Below are positions 43,576 through 52,545 of a stretch of 64,000 bases of DNA, piece after piece. The stretch is from positions 1-64,000 of the forward strand of contig JAEZZA010000016.1 in NCBI GenBank assembly GCA_023442525.1, given 5' to 3'. Position 1 is the first letter of the stretch, and each line of letters starts with the position of its first letter. Position numbers and translations under genes: made by a program. The DNA comes from Bacteroidota bacterium (GTDB taxonomy: Bacteria > Bacteroidota > Bacteroidia > Bacteroidales > UBA10428). Below the pieces are notes generated by a model, which did not search any database, was not told the DNA's origin, and was given only the letters and a program-made list of their open reading frames with translations.

Positions 43576-44502
43576 ATGCAAAAAATCTCTCATGCACTTA
43601 TAGCAATTATATTTATAACTGTGAGCATGCACACTATGGCCCAGGAATACCGGATACCATTATATTCGGGTGCTATTCCCAATTCAAAGCCGGGAACCGG
43701 AAATGAAAAGATAGAAACTCAAGACATCGTCCGCATCAGCAATGTTCAGGAGCCTGATATTGCCGTGTACCTGCCGTCTAAACGTTTTGCAACAGGACAG
43801 GCTGTAGTAATCTGCCCCGGTGGCGGCTATTGGATTCTCGCCTATGACCTCGAGGGCACCGACATTGCCAGGTATTTGAATTCCATTGGTGTGGCGGCGA
43901 TTGTGCTGAAGTACCGGTTACCTACCTACGGCAATACAGTCACACCTCACAAGGCGCCATTGATGGATGCACAGAGGGCCATGCGACTGGTTCGTATGAA
44001 TGCTGCGAAATGGAACATTGACGCGGCACAGATCGGGATCATGGGTTTCTCTGCCGGTGGCCACCTGGCCTCCACCTTGGGCATACATTTCGATGCCGGT
44101 AATCCTGCCGCATCCGACCCGGTGGAAAGGATGAGCTGCAGGCCCGATTTCATGATCCTTATGTATCCTGTGATCACCTTTACGGAAGCATTCATGCACA
44201 AGGGATCAAGGGATGCCTTGTTAGGCAATAATCCGGATCCTGAATTGGTAAAATACTATTCCAATGAATTGCAGGTAAAAGAAAATACACCTCCTGCCTT
44301 TCTTGTGCATGCCGACGATGATAAGACTGTGCCTGTTGAAAACTCGCTTGCCATGTACAAGGCACTCCGGGCCAAAAACATTTCTGCCGAACTGCATATC
44401 CTGTCGGAGGGCGAGCATGGTTTCGGGCTGGGCATTCACAATGCCCATGTGGCAGGATGGACTCAAAGCCTGCGGTTATGGCTGGCCAACCTTAACAAGT
44501 AA
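43576..44502 (+). CDS. exported alpha/beta-hydrolase, acetylesterase-like
   Basis: The 308-residue protein has a signal peptide (to about residue 23, HTMAQ) and a BD-FAE/acetylxylan-esterase-like fold. It shows the oxyanion strand CPGGGYWILAYD, nucleophile elbow GFSAGGHLA, the acid in HADDDKTVPVENS and the histidine in EGEHGFGL. It probably removes acetyl groups from the PUL substrate. It lies between the beta-helix gene (87 bases upstream) and the deacetylase gene (22 bases downstream). Confidence 0.87.
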   Translation: MQKISHALIAIIFITVSMHTMAQEYRIPLYSGAIPNSKPGTGNEKIETQDIVRISNVQEPDIAVYLPSKRFATGQAVVICPGGGYWILAYDLEGTDIARYLNSIGVAAIVLKYRLPTYGNTVTPHKAPLMDAQRAMRLVRMNAAKWNIDAAQIGIMGFSAGGHLASTLGIHFDAGNPAASDPVERMSCRPDFMILMYPVITFTEAFMHKGSRDALLGNNPDPELVKYYSNELQVKENTPPAFLVHADDDKTVPVENSLAMYKALRAKNISAELHILSEGEHGFGLGIHNAHVAGWTQSLRLWLANLNK

Positions 44503-44523
44503 TCTCATCAAAAAACCTTCACT

Positions 44524-45384
44524 ATGAAAACATTATTCCCAATTCTTACCCTATTCCTGTTCTTCATTACATGCCGGGCGTTTGCACAATCAGAGGAATC
44601 CATTCAGATTCTGGTACGTGGTGATGATATTGGCTCTTCGCACACAGCTAATGTAGCTTGTATCGAAGCGTACCGCAATGGCATTATGAAGTCAGTTGAG
44701 ATAATGGTTCCCGGACCCTGGTTCCCGGAAGCGGTCAGGATGTTGAAGGAAAATCCGGGTCTCGACGTGGGTGTTCACCTCGTAGTCACCAGTGAATGGA
44801 GCAATATTAAGTGGCGTCCGCTGACTCATTGTACCAGCCTTGTGGATGAAAACGGATATTTCTTTCCGATGATTTGGCCAAATCCGAATTTCCCGAAAGG
44901 CAGTTCGCTTAAGGAGGCAAATTGGAAGATCGAAGAAATTGAAGCCGAATTCCGTGCGCAGATTGAACTGGCCCGGAAGTACATACCCTGGATCAGTCAT
45001 GTTAACTGCCATATGGGATGTGAGAGTTGTGCACCTGAAATAGGTAAACTTGTAGATAAACTTGCCAAAGAATACAATCTCGATATTGATCCGGGATCTA
45101 AGGGTTTTCAGTATATACCCTGGTGGAGTCGTAATGATACAACCGCTGAACAAAGAATCAAAGCTACCTTGACCACATTCAATAACCTCAAACCCGGTAA
45201 GTACTTTTTCATCGAGCACCCGGGACTAAACACACCCGAAATGCATGCAATCGGCCATAAGGGTTATGAATGGGTTGCCGCCGATCGTGACGCAGTAACA
45301 AAGGTCTATACCAGCGATAAAGTAAAAGAACTAATAAAATCGAAAGGTATAAAGCTTGTAAGCTATAATGATATTGCGAAGTAA
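44524..45384 (+). CDS. ChbG/HpnK-like (YdjC family) deacetylase, exported
   Basis: The 286-residue protein has a signal peptide (to about residue 22, AFAQ) and the YdjC deacetylase fold: the metal-binding RGDDIGSS near the start, GVHLVVTSEW, and HVNCHMG with paired histidines. Known relatives deacetylate chitooligosaccharides in the cytoplasm; an exported member within a PUL suggests deacetylation of a surface or periplasmic oligosaccharide. Its stop overlaps the first bases of a longer frame of the next gene. Confidence 0.82.
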   Translation: MKTLFPILTLFLFFITCRAFAQSEESIQILVRGDDIGSSHTANVACIEAYRNGIMKSVEIMVPGPWFPEAVRMLKENPGLDVGVHLVVTSEWSNIKWRPLTHCTSLVDENGYFFPMIWPNPNFPKGSSLKEANWKIEEIEAEFRAQIELARKYIPWISHVNCHMGCESCAPEIGKLVDKLAKEYNLDIDPGSKGFQYIPWWSRNDTTAEQRIKATLTTFNNLKPGKYFFIEHPGLNTPEMHAIGHKGYEWVAADRDAVTKVYTSDKVKELIKSKGIKLVSYNDIAK

Positions 45385-45440
45385 TGATTTTCGGGGTCGG
45401 ACCAGACTTAATACACGTACACGCTAAGAACCATATATTT

Positions 45441-45896
45441 ATGAGAAAAATCTTTCTGGGTCTGCTGATTGTATTATTACCAAAAATTTCCACTGCTCAA
45501 AACTCCCAATTTGATTCGGCTTTGGCAAAATCACTTGGCGCGGATGAACGCGGGATGAAAATGTATGTATTGGTAATCCTTGAAACGGGATCGGCAAACA
45601 TTACAGACACCGCTATGAGAGCCAAACTTTTCAGGGGCCATTTTTCAAATATGAATAACCTCGCCAAACAGGGTAAGCTGCTGACTGCAGGACCCATTGA
45701 TGCCAACGAACAAAACTACCGGGGTATTTTCCTGTTTAATGTTACAGATGTTGAAGAGGCACGCGAATTGCTCAAAGGCGACCCTACAGTGGTTGAGCAT
45801 ATTTTTGAACCACTGTTTTTCAAATTTTACGGATCCGCAGCTTTACAACAAATTCCGGCTATACACAACAAAATCCAGCGTGTGGTTCCGCAATAA
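45441..45896 (+). CDS. exported YciI-like protein
   Basis: The 151-residue protein has a signal peptide (MRKIFLGLLIVLLPKISTAQ) and then a YciI-related ferredoxin-like domain. VLILET-type strand MYVLVILETG, the FRGHFSNMNNLAKQGKLLTAGPI region with its conserved histidine, and ARELLKGDPTV near the end can be seen. The function of exported YciI proteins is unknown. The ATG at 45441 is preferred over the frame opening at 45384, because the signal peptide starts there. It closes the run of PUL-linked plus-strand genes. Confidence 0.75.
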   Translation: MRKIFLGLLIVLLPKISTAQNSQFDSALAKSLGADERGMKMYVLVILETGSANITDTAMRAKLFRGHFSNMNNLAKQGKLLTAGPIDANEQNYRGIFLFNVTDVEEARELLKGDPTVVEHIFEPLFFKFYGSAALQQIPAIHNKIQRVVPQ

Positions 45897-45901
45897 ACAG
45901 A

Positions 45902-46423
45902 TTAGATCTTATAACGTAGCTGTACTAACCCTGTATCATATTTCTCCGCGGAAATGAGTTCCAGATTCGTTTGATGCCCTTCATCCCAAAATAACCGAGT
46001 ACCTTTACCAAGGATTACCGGAATAATTGAGATCACCATTTCATCTATCAAACCTTCCCTGATGAGTAGGTTTGTAACCACAGCCCCACCCAAACAGACA
46101 ATATCCTTACCTTTTTTTGATTTCAGATCTCGGGCAAGCGCAGCCAGATCTCCAGGATGGAATATGATATTCCCCTTATTTGGCTTAAAGGACCGGCTAT
46201 AAATGTAAGTGTCGGTATCGCTTACAAAGTCGGGTTCGTGACGCATTACCCACTCATAAGTCCGGTTGCCCATGATCATAGTGTCGATTCCTTCCATGAA
46301 CGCTTTATATCCATAGTCCTCTCCCGGCTTTTCAACCATCTTGAGAAAATCCAGGTTATCATCCGGTGCAGCTATAAAACCGTCGAGACTGGAAGCTATG
46401 TATAAGATAATTTTCCTTTCCAT
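45902..46423 (-). CDS. dihydrofolate reductase-like protein, RibD C-terminal family
   Basis: The 173-residue protein starts ERKIILYIASSLDGFIA and contains DTMIMGNRTYEWV and ICLGGA-type strand VCLGGAVVTNLLI, the pattern of YyaP/YwjB-like members of the RibD C-terminal (DHFR-fold) family. NADPH-dependent reduction is likely; the substrate is unknown. It is convergent with the YciI-like gene, 5 bases apart. Confidence 0.87.
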   Translation of the reverse strand: MERKIILYIASSLDGFIAAPDDNLDFLKMVEKPGEDYGYKAFMEGIDTMIMGNRTYEWVMRHEPDFVSDTDTYIYSRSFKPNKGNIIFHPGDLAALARDLKSKKGKDIVCLGGAVVTNLLIREGLIDEMVISIIPVILGKGTRLFWDEGHQTNLELISAEKYDTGLVQLRYKI

Positions 46424-46602
46424 TCAATTCCAATTGGCATATCAGGAAACAGACAAAGGTCCTTGCTGGTTTAAAAATCATTATTCTAAATACCTGGCAC
46501 CGGAATTTCCTCTTGATTTTATAAAAAGTATAATATACTTTTATACTTTAAAATGTTTTTGCACTCAAAAATTATTAATCCATTAAAATCTGATATCATA
46601 CT

Positions 46603-48159
46603 ATGAGACCCTCAAACTTATTTTACTTCTTAATTGCTATTGCGCTGTTTTTTACAGCCTGTAAATCCGGTGACAATTCTGATCCGCTTGTTAATACAAC
46701 GAATGGTAAAATTTTAGGATACACCGAGGACAGTGTATTTATCTTTAAAGGAATTCCTTACGCAAGGGCTGAACGTTTTATGCCGCCTCAGAGTCCTGAA
46801 CACTGGCAAGGTGTTCTGAAATGCCAGGAATTCGGCCCCGCAGCCCGCCAAATAGTGCCCTGGATAGCAGATTCCGCTCAGGATGAAAAGAATCTGTTCA
46901 GTTTAAACGTGTGGACAAAGGGATTAGCCGACGGAAAAAAACGTCCGGTAATGTTCTGGTTACATGGAGGCGGTTTTCATGTGGGCAGTAGCAACGATCC
47001 TATGACTTATGGAAAAGCAATGGCAATAAAGGGAGATGTTGTATTTGTATCTATAAATCACCGTTTAAACATTCTTGGATTCCTCGACCTATCAGCCTGC
47101 GGCCCCGAATATGCCCATTCTGCCAATGTTGGTATGCTCGATGCTGTAAAAGCTCTCGAATGGGTCAGAGATAACATAGCAAGTTTCGGCGGTAATCCTG
47201 ATGATGTAACTATTGTTGGAGAATCGGGTGGCGGCGGAAAAGTTGGCACACTCATGTGTATGCCCGGTGCAAAAGGCCTGTATAAAAAAGCCATCATTCA
47301 AAGCGGCACTCTGCTGAATGCAATGACCAAGGAAAAGTCGCAGGCCCTGGGTTTGGCGGTGCTTGAAAATTTAGGTCTAACCAAGGATGATGTGAAAAAA
47401 CTGGACACCATTTCGTACATGGCCCTTGTAAAAGCAGGAAATGATGCGATTATGAAACTTAACGGTCCCCGCAACTCCGGATCGCCCGTTATGTTTGGTT
47501 TTGCTCCCTCGGCCGACGGGGAAGTACTGTTGCAACAGCCCTTCAGTCCCGGATTTGCTGAAATCTCAAAGGATATTCCTCTTATGATGGGATCAACCCT
47601 GAACGAGATGATGCCTACAGCCTATGGTGAAAAAGACCTGACGCTGGAGCAGGCAAAAAAACGGCTGGCAGAAAAATACGGAAACAAAACCAACAAATTC
47701 GTTGATCTGTTTGCAAAGGCCTATCCTGAATATACTCCACAGGATCTTTTATCAGTGGATATTGTATTCAGGCCATTTACCATCAGAACTGCCGATGCAA
47801 GAGTGAAGGAAACGGATACTCCGGTATATGTTTATTTCCTAGGCTGGAAAAGTCAGGTCGACAGTGCATCAAGAGGCTCATTCCATGGCCTCGATATTTC
47901 ACTTGCATTCTATAATGTGGATCTGCGACCCGACTGGACCGGGAATACCCAGGAAGCATGGGATTTATCCGACATTATGAGTTCGGCATGGCTGAATTTC
48001 GTCAAAACCGGAAATCCAAATGTTGTGGGTAAATTACCCGAGTGGAAGCCCTATACTGTTGAAAACGGTGAAACTATGTATTTCGACAATACATGCAAAA
48101 TTGTGAATAATCACGACAGAGAACTGATGAAATTTATTTTGCCGGACGTTAACTTATAG
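46603..48159 (+). CDS. carboxylesterase type B, lipoprotein
   Basis: The 518-residue alpha/beta-hydrolase has a lipoprotein signal (FFTAC, Cys 20). The nucleophile serine is in GESGGGGK, the oxyanion hole in WLHGGGFHVGS, a probable catalytic acid in GSTLNEM and the histidine in SFHGLDISLAF. The usual GESAGG has Gly in place of Ala. It hydrolyses carboxylic esters; feruloyl or other plant esters are plausible beside a PUL, but this is inference. A strong terminator follows. Confidence 0.9.
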   Translation: MRPSNLFYFLIAIALFFTACKSGDNSDPLVNTTNGKILGYTEDSVFIFKGIPYARAERFMPPQSPEHWQGVLKCQEFGPAARQIVPWIADSAQDEKNLFSLNVWTKGLADGKKRPVMFWLHGGGFHVGSSNDPMTYGKAMAIKGDVVFVSINHRLNILGFLDLSACGPEYAHSANVGMLDAVKALEWVRDNIASFGGNPDDVTIVGESGGGGKVGTLMCMPGAKGLYKKAIIQSGTLLNAMTKEKSQALGLAVLENLGLTKDDVKKLDTISYMALVKAGNDAIMKLNGPRNSGSPVMFGFAPSADGEVLLQQPFSPGFAEISKDIPLMMGSTLNEMMPTAYGEKDLTLEQAKKRLAEKYGNKTNKFVDLFAKAYPEYTPQDLLSVDIVFRPFTIRTADARVKETDTPVYVYFLGWKSQVDSASRGSFHGLDISLAFYNVDLRPDWTGNTQEAWDLSDIMSSAWLNFVKTGNPNVVGKLPEWKPYTVENGETMYFDNTCKIVNNHDRELMKFILPDVNL

Positions 48160-48172
48160 TTTGAATTCAGCG

Positions 48173-48207
48173 AAATCGCCAGCCTTAAAAGCGCTGGCGA
48201 TTTTTTT
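48173..48207 (+). terminator. rho-independent terminator
   Basis: AAATCGCCAGC (48173-48183) and GCTGGCGATTT (48193-48203) form a perfect 11-bp stem, followed by more T. It separates the esterase from the lactamase gene. Confidence 0.9.
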
Positions 48208-48252
48208 ATATCAGGGTTCTGTAATAATTTAGTCCTTTAGAAATCAGATAAA

Positions 48253-49005
48253 ATGCGGTATATGAAAATCCTGCCAGGAATCATGCTTTGGCTGATTCAT
48301 GGAATTGCAGTTGCTCAGTCAACCGAATTTAAAACAATCAAAATATCTCCTGATCTTGAGTTAATTAAAATAACCGGGAATGCCTTTGTTCATGTATCAT
48401 ATATGAATTCCCCCGATTACGGCAGGATTGGCGCCAACGGGTTGATATTTATGGATAAAAACGAGGCTTTTCTGTTTGATACTCCATGGAATGATGCACT
48501 AACCAGCGAACTGCTAAACTTCGTTACCGATTCATTGAAATTGGAAATTGTTGGTTTTGTACCCACTCATTGGCATGACGACTGTATTGGAGGGTTGGGG
48601 TCTATTCAAAAACAAAATATTAAATCCTGGGCAAACGAGTTGACCATTGATATAGCCCGATCAAAGCACTTCCCGGTTCCTGAACATGGATTCAAAGATT
48701 CACTTGCCATCAAACTCGGCGATAAACTGATCAGTTGTTATTATTTAGGTGCTGCACATGCAACGGATAATATTGTCGTTTGGATTCCTTCCGAAAAAAT
48801 ACTGTTTCCGGGTTGCATAGTCAAAAGCCTTGATTCAAAGAATCTGGGTAATACAACAGATGGCGATTTAAAGTCGTATCCTTCTACCCTGGAAAAAATA
48901 ATCCGGAAATTTCGCGATTCAGAAGTAGTGATACCCGGGCACGGGCAATTCGGAGATACGGAACTTTTACAGCATACCCTTGATCTGGCCAAAAAAAACA
49001 ATTAA
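48253..49005 (+). CDS. subclass B1 metallo-beta-lactamase
   Basis: The 250-residue exported protein (signal peptide to about residue 22, AVAQS) carries every subclass B1 zinc ligand. H106, H108 and D110 are in THWHDDCIGGL, H169 is in GAAHATDN, C188 is in FPGCIVKS and H230 is in IPGHGQFG. The substrate-binding lysine (K191) and asparagine (N200, LGNT) are also there. Several stretches (VPEHGFKDSL, HATDNIVVW) closely resemble CfiA/CcrA of Bacteroides fragilis as I recall it. Carbapenem and other beta-lactam hydrolysis is therefore likely. It lies between a terminator and a glutamine amidotransferase gene (11 bases downstream), with no mobile element nearby, which points to a resident gene. Confidence 0.93.
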   Translation: MRYMKILPGIMLWLIHGIAVAQSTEFKTIKISPDLELIKITGNAFVHVSYMNSPDYGRIGANGLIFMDKNEAFLFDTPWNDALTSELLNFVTDSLKLEIVGFVPTHWHDDCIGGLGSIQKQNIKSWANELTIDIARSKHFPVPEHGFKDSLAIKLGDKLISCYYLGAAHATDNIVVWIPSEKILFPGCIVKSLDSKNLGNTTDGDLKSYPSTLEKIIRKFRDSEVVIPGHGQFGDTELLQHTLDLAKKNN

Positions 49006-49016
49006 TCTCTGATTAA

Positions 49017-49730
49017 ATGAATATTCATTTCATCCAACACGAATCGTTTGAACCGCCAGGAGCTTATCTGAAATGGGCTAAGCAGCGCGGGCATCATATT
49101 GCCATTTCCAAGGTTTTTGAACATCAGGCACTGCCTGACGATGTTTCAAATATTGATTTCCTGATTGTTATGGGCGGTCCCCAATCCCCCGATACCACTA
49201 CTGAAGAATACTCATACTTCGATGCAAAGGCTGAAATGAAACTTATGAAAGATTGCATTGATGCGGGGAAGTTGGTTGTCGGAGTATGCCTGGGGGCGCA
49301 ATTAATGGGACAGGCACTGGGTGCGAATTATGAACGAAGCCCTGAAAGGGAAATAGGGAATTTTCCGATTCAATTAACAGCAGAAGGACAGAAGGATGAT
49401 AATCTGTCCCACCTTGGGCATTCATTCGTTACCGGACATTGGCATAACGATATGCCCGGATTAACGGCTGATTCAGTTGTTCTGGCTGTCAGCGAAGGAT
49501 GCCCGAGACAAATCATTAAATATGCTGACCGGGCATATGGTATCCAATGCCATCTGGAATTTTCATCAGAAATTGCAGGACTTTTGATAGAACAGGACAG
49601 CAATCTGGAGGCCAAAAACAAAATATACAAATATTTCCAATCGCCCGACCAATTATTGAATTACAATTATTCGGAAATGAATGAGAAATTGTATTCGTTT
49701 CTGGATAAGTTGGCTGCAGCCAAAAATTAG
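49017..49730 (+). CDS. class I glutamine amidotransferase-like protein
   Basis: The 237-residue protein is a stand-alone GATase1 domain: IVMGGPQSPDT, nucleophile cysteine in GVCLGAQLMG, and the His/Glu partners in QCHLEFSSE. Such proteins resemble the amidotransferase half of GMP synthase; the acceptor domain is absent and the true substrate unknown. It follows the lactamase gene by 11 bases, so co-transcription is likely. Confidence 0.88.
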   Translation: MNIHFIQHESFEPPGAYLKWAKQRGHHIAISKVFEHQALPDDVSNIDFLIVMGGPQSPDTTTEEYSYFDAKAEMKLMKDCIDAGKLVVGVCLGAQLMGQALGANYERSPEREIGNFPIQLTAEGQKDDNLSHLGHSFVTGHWHNDMPGLTADSVVLAVSEGCPRQIIKYADRAYGIQCHLEFSSEIAGLLIEQDSNLEAKNKIYKYFQSPDQLLNYNYSEMNEKLYSFLDKLAAAKN

Positions 49731-49843
49731 TCTTCTGGTCTGTTTCAGAGGTTCCAGAGGTTTTGATTCTCGCAGTCTCCAGACTGTTACCAGCAACATA
49801 TTCATACGAAGTCGATTTATCCTCTCCCCTCGATCGATATTAT

Positions 49844-51838
49844 TCAGTGTTCGATGTTCGGTGTTTTCTGAGTTATTAAACCCACATAACCTCCTCCCGG
49901 TGCAAGGTGGATTTTTATTTTATCGCCCGATTTAATTGTTGTTCGTTCCATCCTGTAATCTCCTGCATTCCGGTCGGCATTGATACCGTCTGCAGCTAAT
50001 TCAAAATCATAAATCCCGGGAGGAAGAAAATCCAGTGCAACCTTGAAATCCCTTGCTGTCCAATCGTTCATTGCAGCTACATACCAATGATTACCATTTC
50101 TTCTGTATTCAAGAATATAATCTCCGAATTTCGCATCTATTATTTGTGTTTCATCCCAAACAGTAGGTATCCGACCCACGAAGCTCATAAGCTCAGGTTC
50201 TCTTTGTGCATCGGACAGGTTACCTGAAAACAGTTGTAGCGGACTTTCATAAACCACAAACATGGCTATCTGATGCATAAGGGTTCCCTGGGCAATTACT
50301 TTTTCAAAACCGAGTTTGGAGGTCTGGTCGCGACCAACATTTTGCAGCAGTCCCGGTTCATAATCCATCGGTCCGGCCAGCATTCTTATAAACGGCTGCT
50401 GCAGGTCATGTTCGGGATTTGCTTTTGCCGACCATATATTGTATTCTGATCCCAGTGCTCCCTCCCGTGCCAGCATATTAGGCCATGTACGGGAAAATCC
50501 TGCCGGTATGGGTGCACCGTGAATCATGCACATGAATCTGTTTTCGGCGCAAATCCGTGCAACCCGGTGCATAAAATTCATGGCAACCTGGTCGTTGCGA
50601 TCAATAAAATCTGTCATGACTATTTTTACATCCCACTGTCTGAACTGTTCCATGGCTGAATCCATTTGCCTGTCCAGTGTCATAGCTTCCGTCCAAAGGA
50701 TAAGCCCCTTCCCGCTTTCTTTTGCATAACCTGTAATAGAATCCATATCCATTCCAGGTGTGATTTTAAATAAATCGGCGGGATCGGACCATCCGGCGTC
50801 AAGCATTACATATTCGAATCCAAACTTTCTGGCGAAATCGATGTAATGTTTGTAGGTTGCGGTGTTTAAACCAGCCCTGAAATCGACGCCATAGAGGTTT
50901 AATCCTGTAATCCATTCTTCTGTGCTCTTTCCGGGTTTAACCCAGCTGAAATCCGAATGCTCAGGCGGGGACGCCAGGCGATAGACAATGTCGTTCCCGG
51001 GCAGATCGCGATCTTCGGGTGCAATGGCAATCACACGCCATGGAAAAGTTCTTGGACCGGAGGTCTTACAAATCCAGGGAGCACGCCTGGTGACTATTTT
51101 TTGTTTGAATTCTCCTCCTGAAACAGTTTCCTGCAACGGATATCCCGGAAAGCTGGCATAAAATCCTCCCGAAGTAAGTGATGACAGAAACATTCCGGGA
51201 TAATCAACCACATCCGACTCTGTGATAACTATTAACGGACCTTCAGATTGCTGTAACAACACAGGTGAGAATGCAAGCATCCTCAGTTCGATAGAATCGA
51301 TTCGGCTACGGGTGTAAGGCTCTTCAAAAGCGGTGTGGAATTTATCTGCATCAGGCCTTTTTGCAACCTGAGGGTAATATGCTGTTGTACCTTCATTGGC
51401 CCGAAACGAAGCCACCTCATTCACGATGTAAATACTGTCGCTTCTGTTTGTTGCCCACCGCCAGGCCACACCATCGTTGTAGATCCTGAATTGAACTTCG
51501 AAATCGCCTTCAAGGCTTATTATCAACTGGCGGTAATGATCAGGAATGAGTGACCGTTTTTCTCTGACTGCCGGAAAAATTGTGTCATTTACCAAAGTAG
51601 TCACAGTATCCCTAATAACAGGGTTACTTCCGGCTGTATTACCATCTTTGAGGTGCAGGGCTATTTTAGATTTTAATATAACAGGCTTACCCAGATAGCT
51701 TACCGAATACGTGAGCTCTTTGCCGGATTCAATGTATACTGTAGTATTTAAATCAGGAGAAGTAACAATGAATTGCTGCTTTTTCTGCCGGCATTCAGCA
51801 AGCAAAATGATCAGCAGAAGCAATTTCAGGTTTTTCAT
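49844..51838 (-). CDS. second glycoside hydrolase family 97
   Basis: The 664-residue protein has a lipoprotein-like signal whose box is unusual (LLAEC, Cys 16). It has the same three-domain GH97 layout as the enzyme at 37080. The barrel shows FSWVKPGKSTEEW, IVMTDFIDRND with an aspartate at the retaining-nucleophile position, and AREGALGSEYN with the expected acid. The two copies are clearly diverged, so they probably cut different linkages. It is transcribed away from the HD gene and apart from the main PUL. Confidence 0.88.
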   Translation of the reverse strand: MKNLKLLLLIILLAECRQKKQQFIVTSPDLNTTVYIESGKELTYSVSYLGKPVILKSKIALHLKDGNTAGSNPVIRDTVTTLVNDTIFPAVREKRSLIPDHYRQLIISLEGDFEVQFRIYNDGVAWRWATNRSDSIYIVNEVASFRANEGTTAYYPQVAKRPDADKFHTAFEEPYTRSRIDSIELRMLAFSPVLLQQSEGPLIVITESDVVDYPGMFLSSLTSGGFYASFPGYPLQETVSGGEFKQKIVTRRAPWICKTSGPRTFPWRVIAIAPEDRDLPGNDIVYRLASPPEHSDFSWVKPGKSTEEWITGLNLYGVDFRAGLNTATYKHYIDFARKFGFEYVMLDAGWSDPADLFKITPGMDMDSITGYAKESGKGLILWTEAMTLDRQMDSAMEQFRQWDVKIVMTDFIDRNDQVAMNFMHRVARICAENRFMCMIHGAPIPAGFSRTWPNMLAREGALGSEYNIWSAKANPEHDLQQPFIRMLAGPMDYEPGLLQNVGRDQTSKLGFEKVIAQGTLMHQIAMFVVYESPLQLFSGNLSDAQREPELMSFVGRIPTVWDETQIIDAKFGDYILEYRRNGNHWYVAAMNDWTARDFKVALDFLPPGIYDFELAADGINADRNAGDYRMERTTIKSGDKIKIHLAPGGGYVGLITQKTPNIEH

Positions 51839-51875
51839 ATTTATGGGTTTTTGGTAGTAAATCTTTGAGTTGATT

Positions 51876-51883
51876 TATATTTG
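51876..51883 (+). promoter_or_regulatory. -7 box (TATATTTG) for the HD gene
   Basis: TATATTTG fits TAnnTTTG and lies 23 bases before the ATG at 51907, in the 68-base divergent gap with the GH97 gene. Confidence 0.5.
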
Positions 51884-51906
51884 GAAATAAATCAATAATT
51901 TTTTTT

Positions 51907-52482
51907 ATGATTCCAACACGTGATGAAGCATTCATTTTGCTTCGCAAATATAACCAAAGCGAAAGTCTGATAAAGCATGCTCTTTCTGTCGAAGCTGTAA
52001 TGCGGCATTTTGCAGTTTTATATAACGAAGACACCGAAAAATGGAGTATCATCGGTTTGGTCCATGATCTGGATTATGAAAAATATCCGGATCAGCATTG
52101 CACCATGACCCGCATGCTACTGGAGCAGGAAAACTGGCCGGAGGATTACATTCGCGCAATTGTAAGTCATGGTTGGGGCATTTGTTCCGACATTGAGCCG
52201 GTGCATATTATGGAAAAGGTTCTATTTACCATTGACGAACTTACAGGTTTAATTACAGCATCTGTATTGGTCCGTCCTTCGCGTTCTATCCTGGACCTGG
52301 AACTGAAATCGGTAAAAAAGAAGTGGAATATTAAAACGTTTGCTGCCGGCGCAAACCGTGAAGTCATAGAAAAGGGAGCAGCAATGATGGACAGAGACCT
52401 GGATTTTGTAATTCAGGAGACTATAAACGGGATGAAGGAAGTTGCGGGAAGTATTGGACTTGCAGGATCGGTCGCTTCCTGA
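51907..52482 (+). CDS. HD-domain phosphohydrolase-like protein
   Basis: The 191-residue cytoplasmic protein has the metal-dependent HD fold: KHALSVEAVMRHFA with the first histidine, GLVHDLDYEKYP with the HD pair, and VSHGWG. Members of this group are often annotated as hydrolases of nucleotides or small phosphoesters. The real substrate cannot be told from sequence. Confidence 0.85.
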   Translation: MIPTRDEAFILLRKYNQSESLIKHALSVEAVMRHFAVLYNEDTEKWSIIGLVHDLDYEKYPDQHCTMTRMLLEQENWPEDYIRAIVSHGWGICSDIEPVHIMEKVLFTIDELTGLITASVLVRPSRSILDLELKSVKKKWNIKTFAAGANREVIEKGAAMMDRDLDFVIQETINGMKEVAGSIGLAGSVAS

Positions 52483-52545
52483 CAGTCTGGAGGTACCGAT
52501 CAACACCTGACAGGAGTAATACCTGTCAGGAGGATCGGGGTGGAA

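Noticed and set aside
44692..45219. A 175-codon frame antisense to the ChbG-like deacetylase
   Set aside because: No recognisable domain, and the opposite strand encodes a complete conserved enzyme.
48253..49005. Generic MBL-fold hydrolase rather than a true lactamase
   Set aside because: The Cys188 ligand with HxHxD, plus K191 and N200, is specific to subclass B1; generic MBL-fold hydrolases normally have Asp at the Cys position.
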